Shown here: positions 17,770-27,400 of the stretch, piece by piece | How positions within the stretch are numbered: the first letter of the stretch is position 1 | Layout: the number at the start of each line of letters is the position of its first letter | Origin: Cystobacter ferrugineus | GTDB taxonomy: Bacteria > Myxococcota > Myxococcia > Myxococcales > Myxococcaceae | Length of the DNA: 64,000 nt | Reading direction: 5' to 3' | Assembly: GCF_001887355.1 (NCBI RefSeq) | Contig: NZ_MPIN01000003.1 | Coordinates: 441,939 to 505,938 of the forward strand | Translations under genes and position numbers: made by a program | Notes under the pieces: generated by a model | The model's database searches: none | Told to the model about the DNA's origin: nothing | Seen by the model: the letters and a program-made list of their open reading frames with translations, nothing else

Positions 17770-19830
17770 TTAGTTCGGGATGTCGATCGTGGTGCCGCTG
17801 ACACTGATCGCGTCCGCCCCCGGCGACGCCGAGATCGGCGGCACATGGGTGTTCGTGATCGGCGTCGTCGCGTCCGTCCGCGTCACGGTGCGCACGACCT
17901 GCGAGGGCGGCAGCTCGGCGCCGCTCTTGAGATGGGCGAAGGCCGCGTCCAGCGCGCGGAACAGATAGACGTGCATCGGCACGATGTTGGCGGGCAGCAC
18001 GCTGGCGAGGAAATCGAAGTGGTTGGCGTTCGTCACCTCGATGTAGCGCAGCTTGCTGCTGCTGCCCTCCGCCGCCGCGTTCAGGCCCAGGTAGGCGCGC
18101 GACGCGTGGTTCACCGGGAGCAGCGTATCGCTACGGCCCGTCACGATGATGGCGGGCTTGCCGTGCAGGTTTCCTGTCGCTTGCACCTCGGCGAGGCCGG
18201 CGCGCACGCGGGCGCTTTGCTCCGCCATGGTGCCCGTCAGTGGCGCGCCCGTGACCGCGTCCACGCCCGTCGCCAGCGAACGCAGGCAGAGGAAGCCGTC
18301 CAGCGCCTGATCGGCCGCGTTGGTGGATGGGGAGATCGCCGCGCTGTAGGCCTTGGCGCCGCCCACCGAGTTCTCATAGACCGGTGTGCCGATGATGCCG
18401 CTCTGGGTGGCGAAGCTGGAGGCCTTCTGCGCGGCGGTAAAGGCCACCGGATTGCCGTTCGCATCGGTGTTCGCCGAGCTGAAGCCGCAGACGTTGTCGG
18501 TCACCGAGAACCTGCCGTAGGCGTTCACGTAGGTCACCGCGATGCCGATGCTGCTCGCCGCGTTCAGGCCATGCAGTGGCTCCGCATCCGGCAGCCAGCC
18601 ATAGGCATTCATGCGCGCCCTGGCATCGTTCATCTGCGCCGTCAGGTCGGCCCCTGACAGCAGGCCCTTGGCGGCCAGCGATGCGCAACGGCCGGCGACA
18701 CCGGCGATGCAGGGCTGGTACAGCGCCGCGTAGGTGGAGAAGTCCAGCAGCGACTTGCCTTGCGCCGCCTCCGTCGCCCCGCCTTGCTTCACCGTGTAGC
18801 CGGTGCTGCTCTTCGGCTGGATCTGCGGCTCGGTCACGGCCACGGCGTCGATCAGCCCTTTCGTATCCTGCTCGGCGGCCAGCAGCGCCGCGCCCGCGCC
18901 GTTCGAGATGCTGGAGGCCAGGGTCCAGGTGTTCTCGGGCGTCAGGCGCACGAGCCTGCTCTTGCCGTCCGGCGCCAGCGCGCCGTACTTCTCGTTCAGC
19001 ACATAGAAGGCGAACTCCACGGCCTGCAGCGTCATCCTGCCCCAGTCCTTCTCGGGATTCTGCTGGGAGTGCGCGTGCTTGGAGGCGATACGGCCGGGGA
19101 AACTGGCGGCATAGGCGCTGCGCTCCTCGTCGCCGAGGGCTGGCGCGAAGATGGCGTCCTTGCCCGCCTCCGTGCGCGTCGCGCGCTTGCCGTTCCGCAG
19201 GTTGACGCTGTCGTCGTCGAAGGTATAGAGGCCGGTGCTGCCACCCTTGTCCGTGTAGGCGACGGCGCAATTGTTCTTCAGGCCCCACTCGCCCGCGCTG
19301 CCGATCGCCCCATAGATGCCGCGCGAGCCGCTGGAGGCGCCGGTGACGATGCAGGGATTGTGGGTGGGATCGAAGCCGTCCGGCACCTGCACCATCAGCG
19401 TCACGTTCTGCTTGCCGCTGCCGTCGTCCGCATAGGCAATGTATTCGGTGCCCGCGACCTTGCCGGTGCCGGTGGTCGCCTCGCCCGCCGCGTTCACGTT
19501 CGGGCCGTACATCGTGCCGTAGCCACTGTTGGCGGCGATATCGAGCACGGCCCTGTAGTTGGCGTGGATGGCGTTGCGGCGCAGCTCGGCCGCGGTTGGA
19601 TTGTTGGGATCGGCATAGGCGGGCGGAGTGGCGGCGGCAATGCCGCTGGCGCCGAGGCCCGCGGTCAGCAGATCGTCGCTGTTGCCGTCGTAGGTGGTGG
19701 CCGTGACCGTGCCGAGGTAACTGGGTTTCTGGTTCAGCGGGCCGCTGTCCTCGTCACGGTCGCCCTTACAGGAAACCAGGGCGAGCAGCGTCGCGCTGGC
19801 GATGGCCAGTGGATGGGTGTTTTTATGCAT
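17770..19830 (-). CDS. D-(-)-3-hydroxybutyrate oligomer hydrolase
   Basis: 686 residues, the usual length of the 3HB-oligomer hydrolase family. It starts with a lipoprotein-type signal (lipobox LVSC, about residues 18-21), then family segments such as RAVLDIAANSGYG, TEYIAYADDGSGKQNVTLMV, VTGASSGSRGIYG (likely nucleophile region), EWGLKNNCAVAYTDKGG and a late VTGRSDTLLPVNHASRAYLG with the acid/His region after it. The enzyme splits soluble oligomers released from polyhydroxybutyrate into monomer. An ATG four codons upstream (19842) is an equal alternative. The family is chiefly betaproteobacterial and the gene has no pathway neighbours, which suggests acquisition by transfer. Confidence 0.85.
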   Translation of the reverse strand: MHKNTHPLAIASATLLALVSCKGDRDEDSGPLNQKPSYLGTVTATTYDGNSDDLLTAGLGASGIAAATPPAYADPNNPTAAELRRNAIHANYRAVLDIAANSGYGTMYGPNVNAAGEATTGTGKVAGTEYIAYADDGSGKQNVTLMVQVPDGFDPTHNPCIVTGASSGSRGIYGAIGSAGEWGLKNNCAVAYTDKGGSTGLYTFDDDSVNLRNGKRATRTEAGKDAIFAPALGDEERSAYAASFPGRIASKHAHSQQNPEKDWGRMTLQAVEFAFYVLNEKYGALAPDGKSRLVRLTPENTWTLASSISNGAGAALLAAEQDTKGLIDAVAVTEPQIQPKSSTGYTVKQGGATEAAQGKSLLDFSTYAALYQPCIAGVAGRCASLAAKGLLSGADLTAQMNDARARMNAYGWLPDAEPLHGLNAASSIGIAVTYVNAYGRFSVTDNVCGFSSANTDANGNPVAFTAAQKASSFATQSGIIGTPVYENSVGGAKAYSAAISPSTNAADQALDGFLCLRSLATGVDAVTGAPLTGTMAEQSARVRAGLAEVQATGNLHGKPAIIVTGRSDTLLPVNHASRAYLGLNAAAEGSSSKLRYIEVTNANHFDFLASVLPANIVPMHVYLFRALDAAFAHLKSGAELPPSQVVRTVTRTDATTPITNTHVPPISASPGADAISVSGTTIDIPN

Positions 19831-19952
19831 GTCGCCATCCATCTTCTGCTTTCTGGGCGTTCGGCGGCAGGGGTTCTTTGATGTACGGCGCCCTACCGAA
19901 GCAGGCTGACACGATCCACCGAGGCGGGTAGCGGCTCGAGAGCCGGGACTTC

Positions 19953-19986
19953 ACGGGGCCCGTCATTCACCCGATGTGGGCCCCGT
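19953..19986 (-). terminator. Hairpin downstream of the 20010-20486 gene
   Basis: A perfect 9-bp stem, ACGGGGCCC paired with GGGCCCCGT around a 16-nt loop, begins 24 bp after the stop of the gene at 20010-20486. It has no T tract. Confidence 0.45.
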
Positions 19987-20009
19987 CATCCTTCGCTGGG
20001 GGATGACGT

Positions 20010-20486
20010 TCACTCTCCGCGGAAGTTCTCCTTGGGGAAAGCCTTGACCGCGAGCTTTCGAATCAGCTCCAGGTCGCGAAAGGAACCGCCATCGAGCGGT
20101 TGGCCCTTCGTATCGAAGAATATGATGTCCCCGCAGCCGAAACACACCACCGCATCCACCCATGCGTTGCCATGCGAGAAGCGCAGGGCGACGTCCGGAT
20201 TGAAGGTGCAACGCTTGGGGTCCGTGGGCCGCACGTCCTTGGGTGATACCCAGGTCTTCGCCAGCGCCTGGCGCTCTTCCTCCTTCAACTCGGGGCCGCC
20301 GCGGGTGAAGACGAATCCGTGAACGCGAGGGCGCCGATCCTTCTTGGATGGCTTTTCAAACGAGAAGTCCAGATCGGCGAGAAAGAGCTGGACGCGCTCT
20401 GGCTGGAGCATGAAGGCCGTCAGGGGTTGCTCCGCGGGAGTGGCTGGGGCACCTGACAGATAGAGGGCGAGGAGGAGGGTGAGCAT
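20010..20486 (-). CDS. Small secreted hypothetical protein
   Basis: 158 residues. A short hydrophobic N-terminus (MLTLLLALYLSGAPA) looks like a signal peptide. The mature part has RCTFNPDVALRFSHGNAWVD and VVCFGCGDIIFFDTKG; the clustered cysteines (Cys-x2-Cys plus one upstream) could form a disulphide or bind metal. I know no function for this family. It lies 27 bp downstream of the TolB/TPR gene on the same strand and may be the last member of that operon, followed by a hairpin. Confidence 0.65.
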   Translation of the reverse strand: MLTLLLALYLSGAPATPAEQPLTAFMLQPERVQLFLADLDFSFEKPSKKDRRPRVHGFVFTRGGPELKEEERQALAKTWVSPKDVRPTDPKRCTFNPDVALRFSHGNAWVDAVVCFGCGDIIFFDTKGQPLDGGSFRDLELIRKLAVKAFPKENFRGE

Positions 20487-20513
20487 GGTGACTCCAGCCT
20501 ATCTCGTTTCATC

Positions 20514-23500
20514 TCACTCGGCGGGTGGGGTTGCGCTGAGCGCCAGATAGATCTCGAACCACGCCAGATATGAGCGCCAGGAAGGATCACGCTGGTCGAT
20601 GAGGGAGCGTTGCGCCTGGCCCAGACGCTTGGGCACGTCGAAAGGCACCTGCGTGTTCCCATCCGAGTGCAACTGCGCCGCGAACCAGAGCACGTCCAGC
20701 TGCGCGATATCGACGGGTGCGTGGGTGCGCTCGATCAGGGTGTCGGCGTGCTCGATCGCCTTGCCCAACCAGCGGGCCGCCCGCGCCGTGTCTTGGCGAT
20801 CCACTGCGTTCTCGGCCAGCCGCATCTCCGCCAGCGTCATCGCGCGGATGTCCTCATCGCGATCCGACTCGGCGAACTGTTCCACGAACAGCGCGCGCCG
20901 CTGCTCGAGTGCGTGGGCGGCGGCGTCCAGGTGTCCGAGTCGGGTCTCCGCATTGGCGCGTAGTCCCGCGGCGATGATGCGATAGGTGCGCTGAACGTGC
21001 CGGGGAGTGGCGCGCGCCCAGTTCAGCGTGGCTTGAACCGCTGGTGTTGCCAGGTCGCGATCGACTTTGTCCAGGTCCTCCAATGCCCTCTGGGGTTGAC
21101 CCGCCCCCAACGCCGCGGCGCAGCGGGCCAGCCGCACCACCAACCGGTTGCGCAGGCCCTGCGCGTCGCTGGGTCCCGTTTCCACGGCGGGCAGTTCGCG
21201 ATCGTAGAGCGCCAACGCACGCTCGAATCGGCCCGCGGCGAGGTTGTAGAGTGCCGCGCGATCCAGTGCCAGGGGGAGGAACCTGGCCAGCTTCGGTGTG
21301 GCGTCCACCATGGCCAGGGCCTGTTCCGCCGCCTGCGCTGACTCTTCCTCGCGGTCGACGTGCAGGAGCGCCCGGGCGCGGGCAAGGGACACCGCCAGCC
21401 CCGCCGCGTTGTCCACGTAGGGCAACTTGTCCCGCTGCTCGAGGTAGCCCAGGGCGATGTGGAAGTTGCCCACCTGGGTGTGCAACAGCCCCAACGCGCC
21501 GAGGATCATCGCCCGGTAGCGCAGGTTGTTGCGCACCAGATCCAGGGCGATCAAGTAGTGCCGGTTGGCGCGCTCGGCGGCGGAAGGTGCGTGGCCGCGG
21601 AGGAAGTCCTCGTGCTGGATGGCACCCGAGAGGACATGCGCCGCGCGCTGGTTCTTGAGCTCTGGCCACGATGCGCGCAGCTCCTTCATGGCGGCCACCA
21701 CCGCGAGGGCGTGGGCCCGGTCATCCAGCTTGGGCAACCGGCGCGCCATCAGGTAGGCCTTCACGAAGTGCGCGAGCGGCCTGGCCATTTTCGCGGAGGT
21801 GGTGGTGACTTCCTTTTCCACCACCTCGGGACTGATGCCGGCACGCAGCCGCAGGCTCATGGACTCGACAGCACTTTCCAGTGAGCCGGTCCGTTGGGTC
21901 ACGAGGTCGAAGTCGGCACGGGCATCGTTCAGGCGCTGCCTCCCCAACCGGCGGTAGGCGCGGCCCATCATCGCGCGGCGAAACAACCGTTCGGCCCGGC
22001 GGCGTTCCTCGGTGCCAGGTGGGGAGTCTTCGACGTAGGCCGTCGCCAACGCCTCCAGCACGCCGTCGGCGCCGAGGCCCGCCGCGCGCTCGACGGCGTC
22101 TTGCACCAGTGCGCGCCGGCGAAGGGGATCCGTTTGCTGATGGTAGAACGAGAGCAACGCCTCCCGAACGGCTCGGGGGGGACGCTCTTCGTGCAACGCG
22201 TTGACGTGCCGGCCCATCTCCAAGGCGAACGCGTAGGCCGAGCCGGCTGGGGCCGAGGCGAGTGCCTGGGCCATGGCGGCATCCGCCTCGTCATAGGGAC
22301 GTCCCCGGTACAGCGCGCGGACGGCGGCGCGAGCGAAGTCGAGCTGGTCGTCTTCACGAAACACTTTGTTCATGGAGAGCCGGCGGCCGGCTTCGACCAG
22401 GGCCTCCCGATCGTCGAGCTTGCGGTACAGTGCGTCCGCTTGTTCGAAGTAGGCTTCCAACACCGCGCGCGGCGTGGTGTCGGTCACCTGGGCTGCCTCC
22501 AACTCCTGACGCGCCAGCGTGAAGTCGCCGGCGGCATCCGCCAGTTCACTGCGCACCACGTGTTGAAACACGGCGGAGGGCGGGCTGGGAGCAGCGGCGG
22601 GATCCAACGCGGCCATGCGTTGCCGGTCGGTGTCGCTCGACTCGTCCACCATGCGGCCGCGTTCGCGCTCCTTCATGGCGCGCCGGTGGTCGATGAGGAG
22701 CCGTAGCGGCTCCGCCAGTCCCGCGGTGGCGGGATCGTCCACCGAACGCATGTGGCGGGCGTAGAACTCCGCCGCATCGAAGTCCTCGAAAGCCAGGTGG
22801 AGCTGGCTCAGGCGCATCATCAGCAGACGGCGGGGTTTGGGCCGGGCTTCGAGCAGCAGGCGTTGACGATAGAGCAGGAGTTGATCCGCGCGCCTGCCGA
22901 CCATTTTCAACTCCTCGTTGAGACGAGGAACGTCCCAGTTGCTGGGAACCTGGCCATCCAGCGGCAGTTGATACACATCCAGCGATTGATCGCGCGAACA
23001 GGTCGCGATGAGTGACGCGGCCGCGGGCGCCGGGTACTCGCAGCTCCAGGATTCACTGGTGAGCTGGTCCGGACTGGAGGCGGCGGCCAACTCGGGCGCG
23101 TCCTCGCGCTCAGCGGCGAAAGGCACCCGGAACAGCACTCCGCTGTCGCTGGCGTCGATCACCCCGTCCTCATTGGAGTCGGTGAAGAATTGCACCACGT
23201 ACAGGGAGCGCCCATCGCGCGCGAACACCGGCTGTCCGGTCCGTCCCGGAAGATCGAGCGCCAGCCGTACGGGGGTAGCGCCGGGGCGATCCAGCCGAAG
23301 TGCCTCCAGATGGGACGCGGCTCGCGCGGCGAAGCCGGGGCCCACCTGCTGCACGGAGCGTTCGATCGGGACGTACACCAGCCATCGTCCATCGGGTGAG
23401 AGGGTGGGACTGGTCAGGTTGCGATCGAGCATGGGGCTCACGCTCAACTCGCGTCCCACCGAGACCCGCGACAACCGCAGATCGCCCTGGATGGTTGTCC

Positions 23501-23945
23501 GGCTCACCAACGCCACATGCGAGGCATCGATCCATTCCGCCTGCAGCGCGCTGGTTTCTTCTTCGAGGCAGCGGCGTCCTTCCGCGCCAGGCAGATCCCG
23601 CACACATAGCTGACCGCTGGCCTGGTTTCGGAACGAGATGTAGAGCAGGTGTTTGCCATCGGGGCTGACCCGCGGCCAGGTCACGTCGGCACCTTCGTCG
23701 AAGAGGCGGCGCTCGCGGCCCTGTTCCAGATCCTGGACGTAGATCTCGGTCGCGATGTTGCGGTTGGACACGAAGAGCAGCGTGTTCCCATCGGGCGCCA
23801 ACTGCCCCAGGAAGTGATCTCCCACGCCCACGGTGAGCCGCGAGGGCGTGCGCAAGCCCGTGTCCTGCTCATCATCCTGCGCCCAGGCGCTGCCCGCGAT
23901 GAGAACGGCCAGGGCCATGGCGCACCAGCCACGCGGCGTCAGCAC
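20514..23945 (-). CDS. TolB-like beta-propeller and TPR secreted protein
   Basis: 1143 residues. A signal peptide ends at about residue 22 (AGSAWA). Residues of about 35-330 hold PD40/TolB-type propeller blades (LAPDGNTLLFVSNRN, VSPDGKHLLYISF, LSPDGRWLVYVP, ARDGRSLYVVQFF). The remaining roughly 750 residues are a long alpha-helical solenoid of TPR-like hairpins (DFTLARQELEAAQ, FHIALGYLEQRDKLPY, RFERALALYDRELPAV). It should be a periplasmic scaffold. Its start overlaps the end of the YdbL-like lipoprotein gene by 7 bp, so it belongs to the same operon as the AsmA/YdbH-like protein and probably works on the same envelope task, though no enzyme motif is visible. Confidence 0.75.
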   Translation of the reverse strand: MLTPRGWCAMALAVLIAGSAWAQDDEQDTGLRTPSRLTVGVGDHFLGQLAPDGNTLLFVSNRNIATEIYVQDLEQGRERRLFDEGADVTWPRVSPDGKHLLYISFRNQASGQLCVRDLPGAEGRRCLEEETSALQAEWIDASHVALVSRTTIQGDLRLSRVSVGRELSVSPMLDRNLTSPTLSPDGRWLVYVPIERSVQQVGPGFAARAASHLEALRLDRPGATPVRLALDLPGRTGQPVFARDGRSLYVVQFFTDSNEDGVIDASDSGVLFRVPFAAEREDAPELAAASSPDQLTSESWSCEYPAPAAASLIATCSRDQSLDVYQLPLDGQVPSNWDVPRLNEELKMVGRRADQLLLYRQRLLLEARPKPRRLLMMRLSQLHLAFEDFDAAEFYARHMRSVDDPATAGLAEPLRLLIDHRRAMKERERGRMVDESSDTDRQRMAALDPAAAPSPPSAVFQHVVRSELADAAGDFTLARQELEAAQVTDTTPRAVLEAYFEQADALYRKLDDREALVEAGRRLSMNKVFREDDQLDFARAAVRALYRGRPYDEADAAMAQALASAPAGSAYAFALEMGRHVNALHEERPPRAVREALLSFYHQQTDPLRRRALVQDAVERAAGLGADGVLEALATAYVEDSPPGTEERRRAERLFRRAMMGRAYRRLGRQRLNDARADFDLVTQRTGSLESAVESMSLRLRAGISPEVVEKEVTTTSAKMARPLAHFVKAYLMARRLPKLDDRAHALAVVAAMKELRASWPELKNQRAAHVLSGAIQHEDFLRGHAPSAAERANRHYLIALDLVRNNLRYRAMILGALGLLHTQVGNFHIALGYLEQRDKLPYVDNAAGLAVSLARARALLHVDREEESAQAAEQALAMVDATPKLARFLPLALDRAALYNLAAGRFERALALYDRELPAVETGPSDAQGLRNRLVVRLARCAAALGAGQPQRALEDLDKVDRDLATPAVQATLNWARATPRHVQRTYRIIAAGLRANAETRLGHLDAAAHALEQRRALFVEQFAESDRDEDIRAMTLAEMRLAENAVDRQDTARAARWLGKAIEHADTLIERTHAPVDIAQLDVLWFAAQLHSDGNTQVPFDVPKRLGQAQRSLIDQRDPSWRSYLAWFEIYLALSATPPAE

Positions 23946-24478
23946 TTCTTTTCTCCCCAGGTGCCGTCATCGGATTCAACCCAGCCGCCGCAGATCACAC
24001 CCTCCGCGTGGACCCGTTGCCAACTCTGGCGCAGCGACTCCTCGGACACACCGGGGCGGACCGTCCGCATCCACTGCCACAGTTGCCGCCGGGACCGGTT
24101 CACCCTTTCCACCAGGGCGGCATCATCGGCCGACAAGCGCCCGGCCCGGCATTGGCGCCGGGTGTCCACCAGCAGCCCGTCCCGTCCTTCGCCCACGCAG
24201 TGGCGCCGCAGCAACTCGTCGACGCGGTCCGCTGGCGTCCTGCCGATGTTCTCGACCAACGGCGTGGGTTGGATGCCCAGCTCCTCCAGTTGGTTGGGCG
24301 TGAGTGGCACGGGCGTTGGGTTCATGCCCGCGCGGGCGAGACGCTGTTCCACGTCCTTGAACGAGCCCGACGCCTGTTCTTCGAGCGCCGTCGCGCGATC
24401 GACCATGACGATCTCCGGGGCGCGGATGCACCCGGGAAGGGCGAGGGCGGCGAGAAGCAGCAACCCGCGGCGTTTCAT
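23939..24478 (-). CDS. YdbL family (DUF1318) lipoprotein
   Basis: 179 residues. The lipobox is LALPGC (Cys at about 17), followed by VMVDRATALEEQASGSF and, in the C-terminal half, VGEGRDGLLV, ALVERVNRSRRQLW, a helical segment and WVESDDGTWGEKKC. This C-terminal pattern is that of DUF1318, the YdbL family. In E. coli ydbL lies with ydbH and the small lipoprotein gene ynbE; here a lipidated N-terminus is joined to the YdbL-like domain in one chain and no separate ynbE is seen. The gene starts inside the stop of the AsmA-like gene (ATGA), so expression is coupled. Confidence 0.78.
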   Translation of the reverse strand: MKRRGLLLLAALALPGCIRAPEIVMVDRATALEEQASGSFKDVEQRLARAGMNPTPVPLTPNQLEELGIQPTPLVENIGRTPADRVDELLRRHCVGEGRDGLLVDTRRQCRAGRLSADDAALVERVNRSRRQLWQWMRTVRPGVSEESLRQSWQRVHAEGVICGGWVESDDGTWGEKKC

Positions 24479-27400
24479 GGCGTGGTCTCCGGGGGATACA
24501 AGGAGTTGATGAGACGGTCGACGATGGGGCCCATGGGGATGCCTCGGATCTCGTCGATGCTGATCAGCCTGGCCAGGCCGCCCATGGTGATGCTCAGCCG
24601 GCCGAAGCCGTGGTTGAAGCTCACCCGTACGTGTTCCGGGTAGCCCAATCCCAACGCGTAGCGGACGCGATTGGTGGCGGGATCGGTGTGGAGCGGATCC
24701 TCCAGATCGAGCAGGTCGAGCAGGTGACGGTTGCCAATGCGCAGGATCTCCGCGCGTCCGTTGACGCTGCGATCCTTGCCAGAGATGACCACGGCTGCAT
24801 TTCCGTCAAAGGGCTCTCCCCGGGACGATTTCACTCCGGTCGCCCGCACGTGTGCCTCCAGGGTGGAGTACTTTCCCTGCCAATCCAACATACACTGTCC
24901 GGTGACACGCCCGCCGCGGACGCCCATCTCGAGCTGACTCAAGGAAACCATGTTCTGGTTGATGGACAGGTTTCCGGCCAGGGGCGCGATGGAAATGAGC
25001 GGCGTGGTGATGCTGCCCACCGACATGAATCCATTGCGCGAGAGCAAGGGATGTTGGTCGGCGAAACGAAGCATCGAGTACGGGTTCACGTCGATGTCGT
25101 TCATCAGACGCACCTGGCCCTCGGTGAGCTCCAGGTTCTGGGTCAGCGGCACGTGGCCATCGAGCGTTTCGATCGCGACCCCCGAGTCGGGCAGCCGCAG
25201 GTTCACGTTCTGGAGGTGCACGTTGGAGAGGGTCCGGAAGACCACCAGGTTGGGCGAGGCCATCCCGAAATCGACCGTGACCTTGCCGCTGCTCTCGATG
25301 AGGCCGGGCTGCGCGAGCTTGGACAAGTCCTGCTCCAGCTCTCCCCTGACCGCCAGTCGGCGCCGGTCGTCACCGAGCTCGAGCCGGCCTTTGACCTTCA
25401 GTTGGGTACTCGTCCCGGCATTGGACACTTGCAGGTCGGGGATGTGAATGACGCCATTGGGCTTGCGGCGAGCGGAGAACGACCCTTCCAGGTCCTGGAC
25501 CGGATAGGGCAGCGCTGGCCTCTGTTCGAGGGCGCGGACCTTCAGGAATTGTCTCAGTTCGATGTCGTCCGCTTCCCACTTCTCGGGGAGGGTGGCGGTG
25601 GTGTCGCTGGTCACGTCGGCGAATGACAGCCGGCGATCGCCCATGCCCACGGCGAGTTTTTCCACCGTCAGGTTGCTGTGGACGATTCGCCGTGGCCCCT
25701 CGGCGCGCGACTCGACCTGCCAATGCAGAGCGGGGAGGTTGATCGACCGGCCCTCCTGCCTCCAGCGGATGCCGCGTGCGTCCACCACCGCCTTTCCCTC
25801 GAAGCTGGCGGTACGCAGCGGGGCAGGGGTCAGGCTCGGGGTTCCGTCGGCGGCGATGTCCGTGAGCACACCGCGCAGCGTGCCATGCAGCTCGACGTTC
25901 AGCGCGAGCCGCGAGGAGTCCAGTTCCGCGGGCACCTGGGCCTTGGCCAGGAGAGGTGTCAGCGCACCGAGGGGCGGAAGGTCACCCTTGACATCACAGC
26001 GAAGCGCGCGGGCTTTCCGGTCGAACGCCAGTGCGGCGTCGAGTGCGATCTTCAGCCCCGCCTGGCTGGTGAGCCCCAACCGGAGCGACGGCTTCCGGCG
26101 ATCGAGGTCCAGCGTCAGTGTCTGGTGCTGAGAACCCGCGTCGTTCTCTCCGACGCGCAGCCCTTCGATTCGAAGATCCAGTTCGCCCTTGTGCCGCCAG
26201 GCATCTCCTTGCGAACGCATCACGGCGGCGATGTTGCTGGCCGACACGTCGTCCCATCCCGGCCGTTGCAGGCGCAGCTCCGTCCGATGCTCCAACCGTG
26301 GCGAGGAGGAAAAGAGCGCCGCCAGTCTGCCCGTGGATGCCAGGTCCACGGCCAGGTGGTTCCAGGGAACGCGTGCGGCGACCGACTCGGGGATGAAGGG
26401 CCGGGCGGCGACGAGGTCCGGGGTCTGGACGGCCAGGGTGTACGCCACCTCATTGGTTCCCTTGGTGGCATCCAGCGACGCGTGCATCGTGCCAACGTCG
26501 AGCTCCAGACGGGCGCGGGCCCGGCCAAGCCGTGGCTCGTCCAACCGAGGGAACACCTCCGACGCGTTGAGGTCCATGTGCACGGGGCCCTTCAGCACCT
26601 CGCGTCCATCCGCCGTGTGCACCTGGAGTGCCCCTACGGACGCGTCCGCTTTCAGCGTGAAGGGCGGCTCACCCACCAAGGGGGCTTGGAGCTGGAATCC
26701 CAGACGTTGAGCCGTCGCACGGAGCCCGGATGCACGGATGTCCAACGCATCCACCCCTCCGGACAGGGCAGCCTCCCCCGCGACCTTGATGGGCGATGAG
26801 GGGTCTGGTCTCAACTGGTGACCCTTCAGTTCGCCGTGGGCCTTCGGAACACGAAGCATGGTGGGGCCCCCGACATCGAGCCCCTGGAGCGCGAAGGAGA
26901 GTCGAGTGGCCAGCCCCTGTTGGGGATCAGGGGTCGCCACCAAGGAGACGCGCCCACCGCCAAGTGCCATCCGAAGATCGTCTTGAACGAACTGGAGCGC
27001 CGCGATGTCGACGTCCAGCCCGAGTTTTCCCTGGGCTCCCAACTGTGGCAGGGCGCTGAGCGTGATCTCCTGGGCGTCCAGATGCACTTTGCCGCGCTCG
27101 ATCGAGAAGGGGCGCCAATGAGCGGGGAGCTGTTGCATCAGCCGTCCGAGATCGAGATCCGCCAAGGCCCGCGTCACGACGGGCGGAACATCCGCTGCAT
27201 CCGGAAGCACCAACCGGGCTTGCACTTCGGCGCTGTCGGTCAACTGGGTGCGGTCCAGCTCGATGGCGATGTGCCGCTTCTCGCCATCGAACTTCGCGGA
27301 GGCCGTACCGTGCAGCAGTGTGTGGAGCGTGAACCGCGGGTCGAAGGTCTGCCGCGCGACATCAAGGTCCACCCGCGCGTGAGCGGCCGACGCCCCTGCC

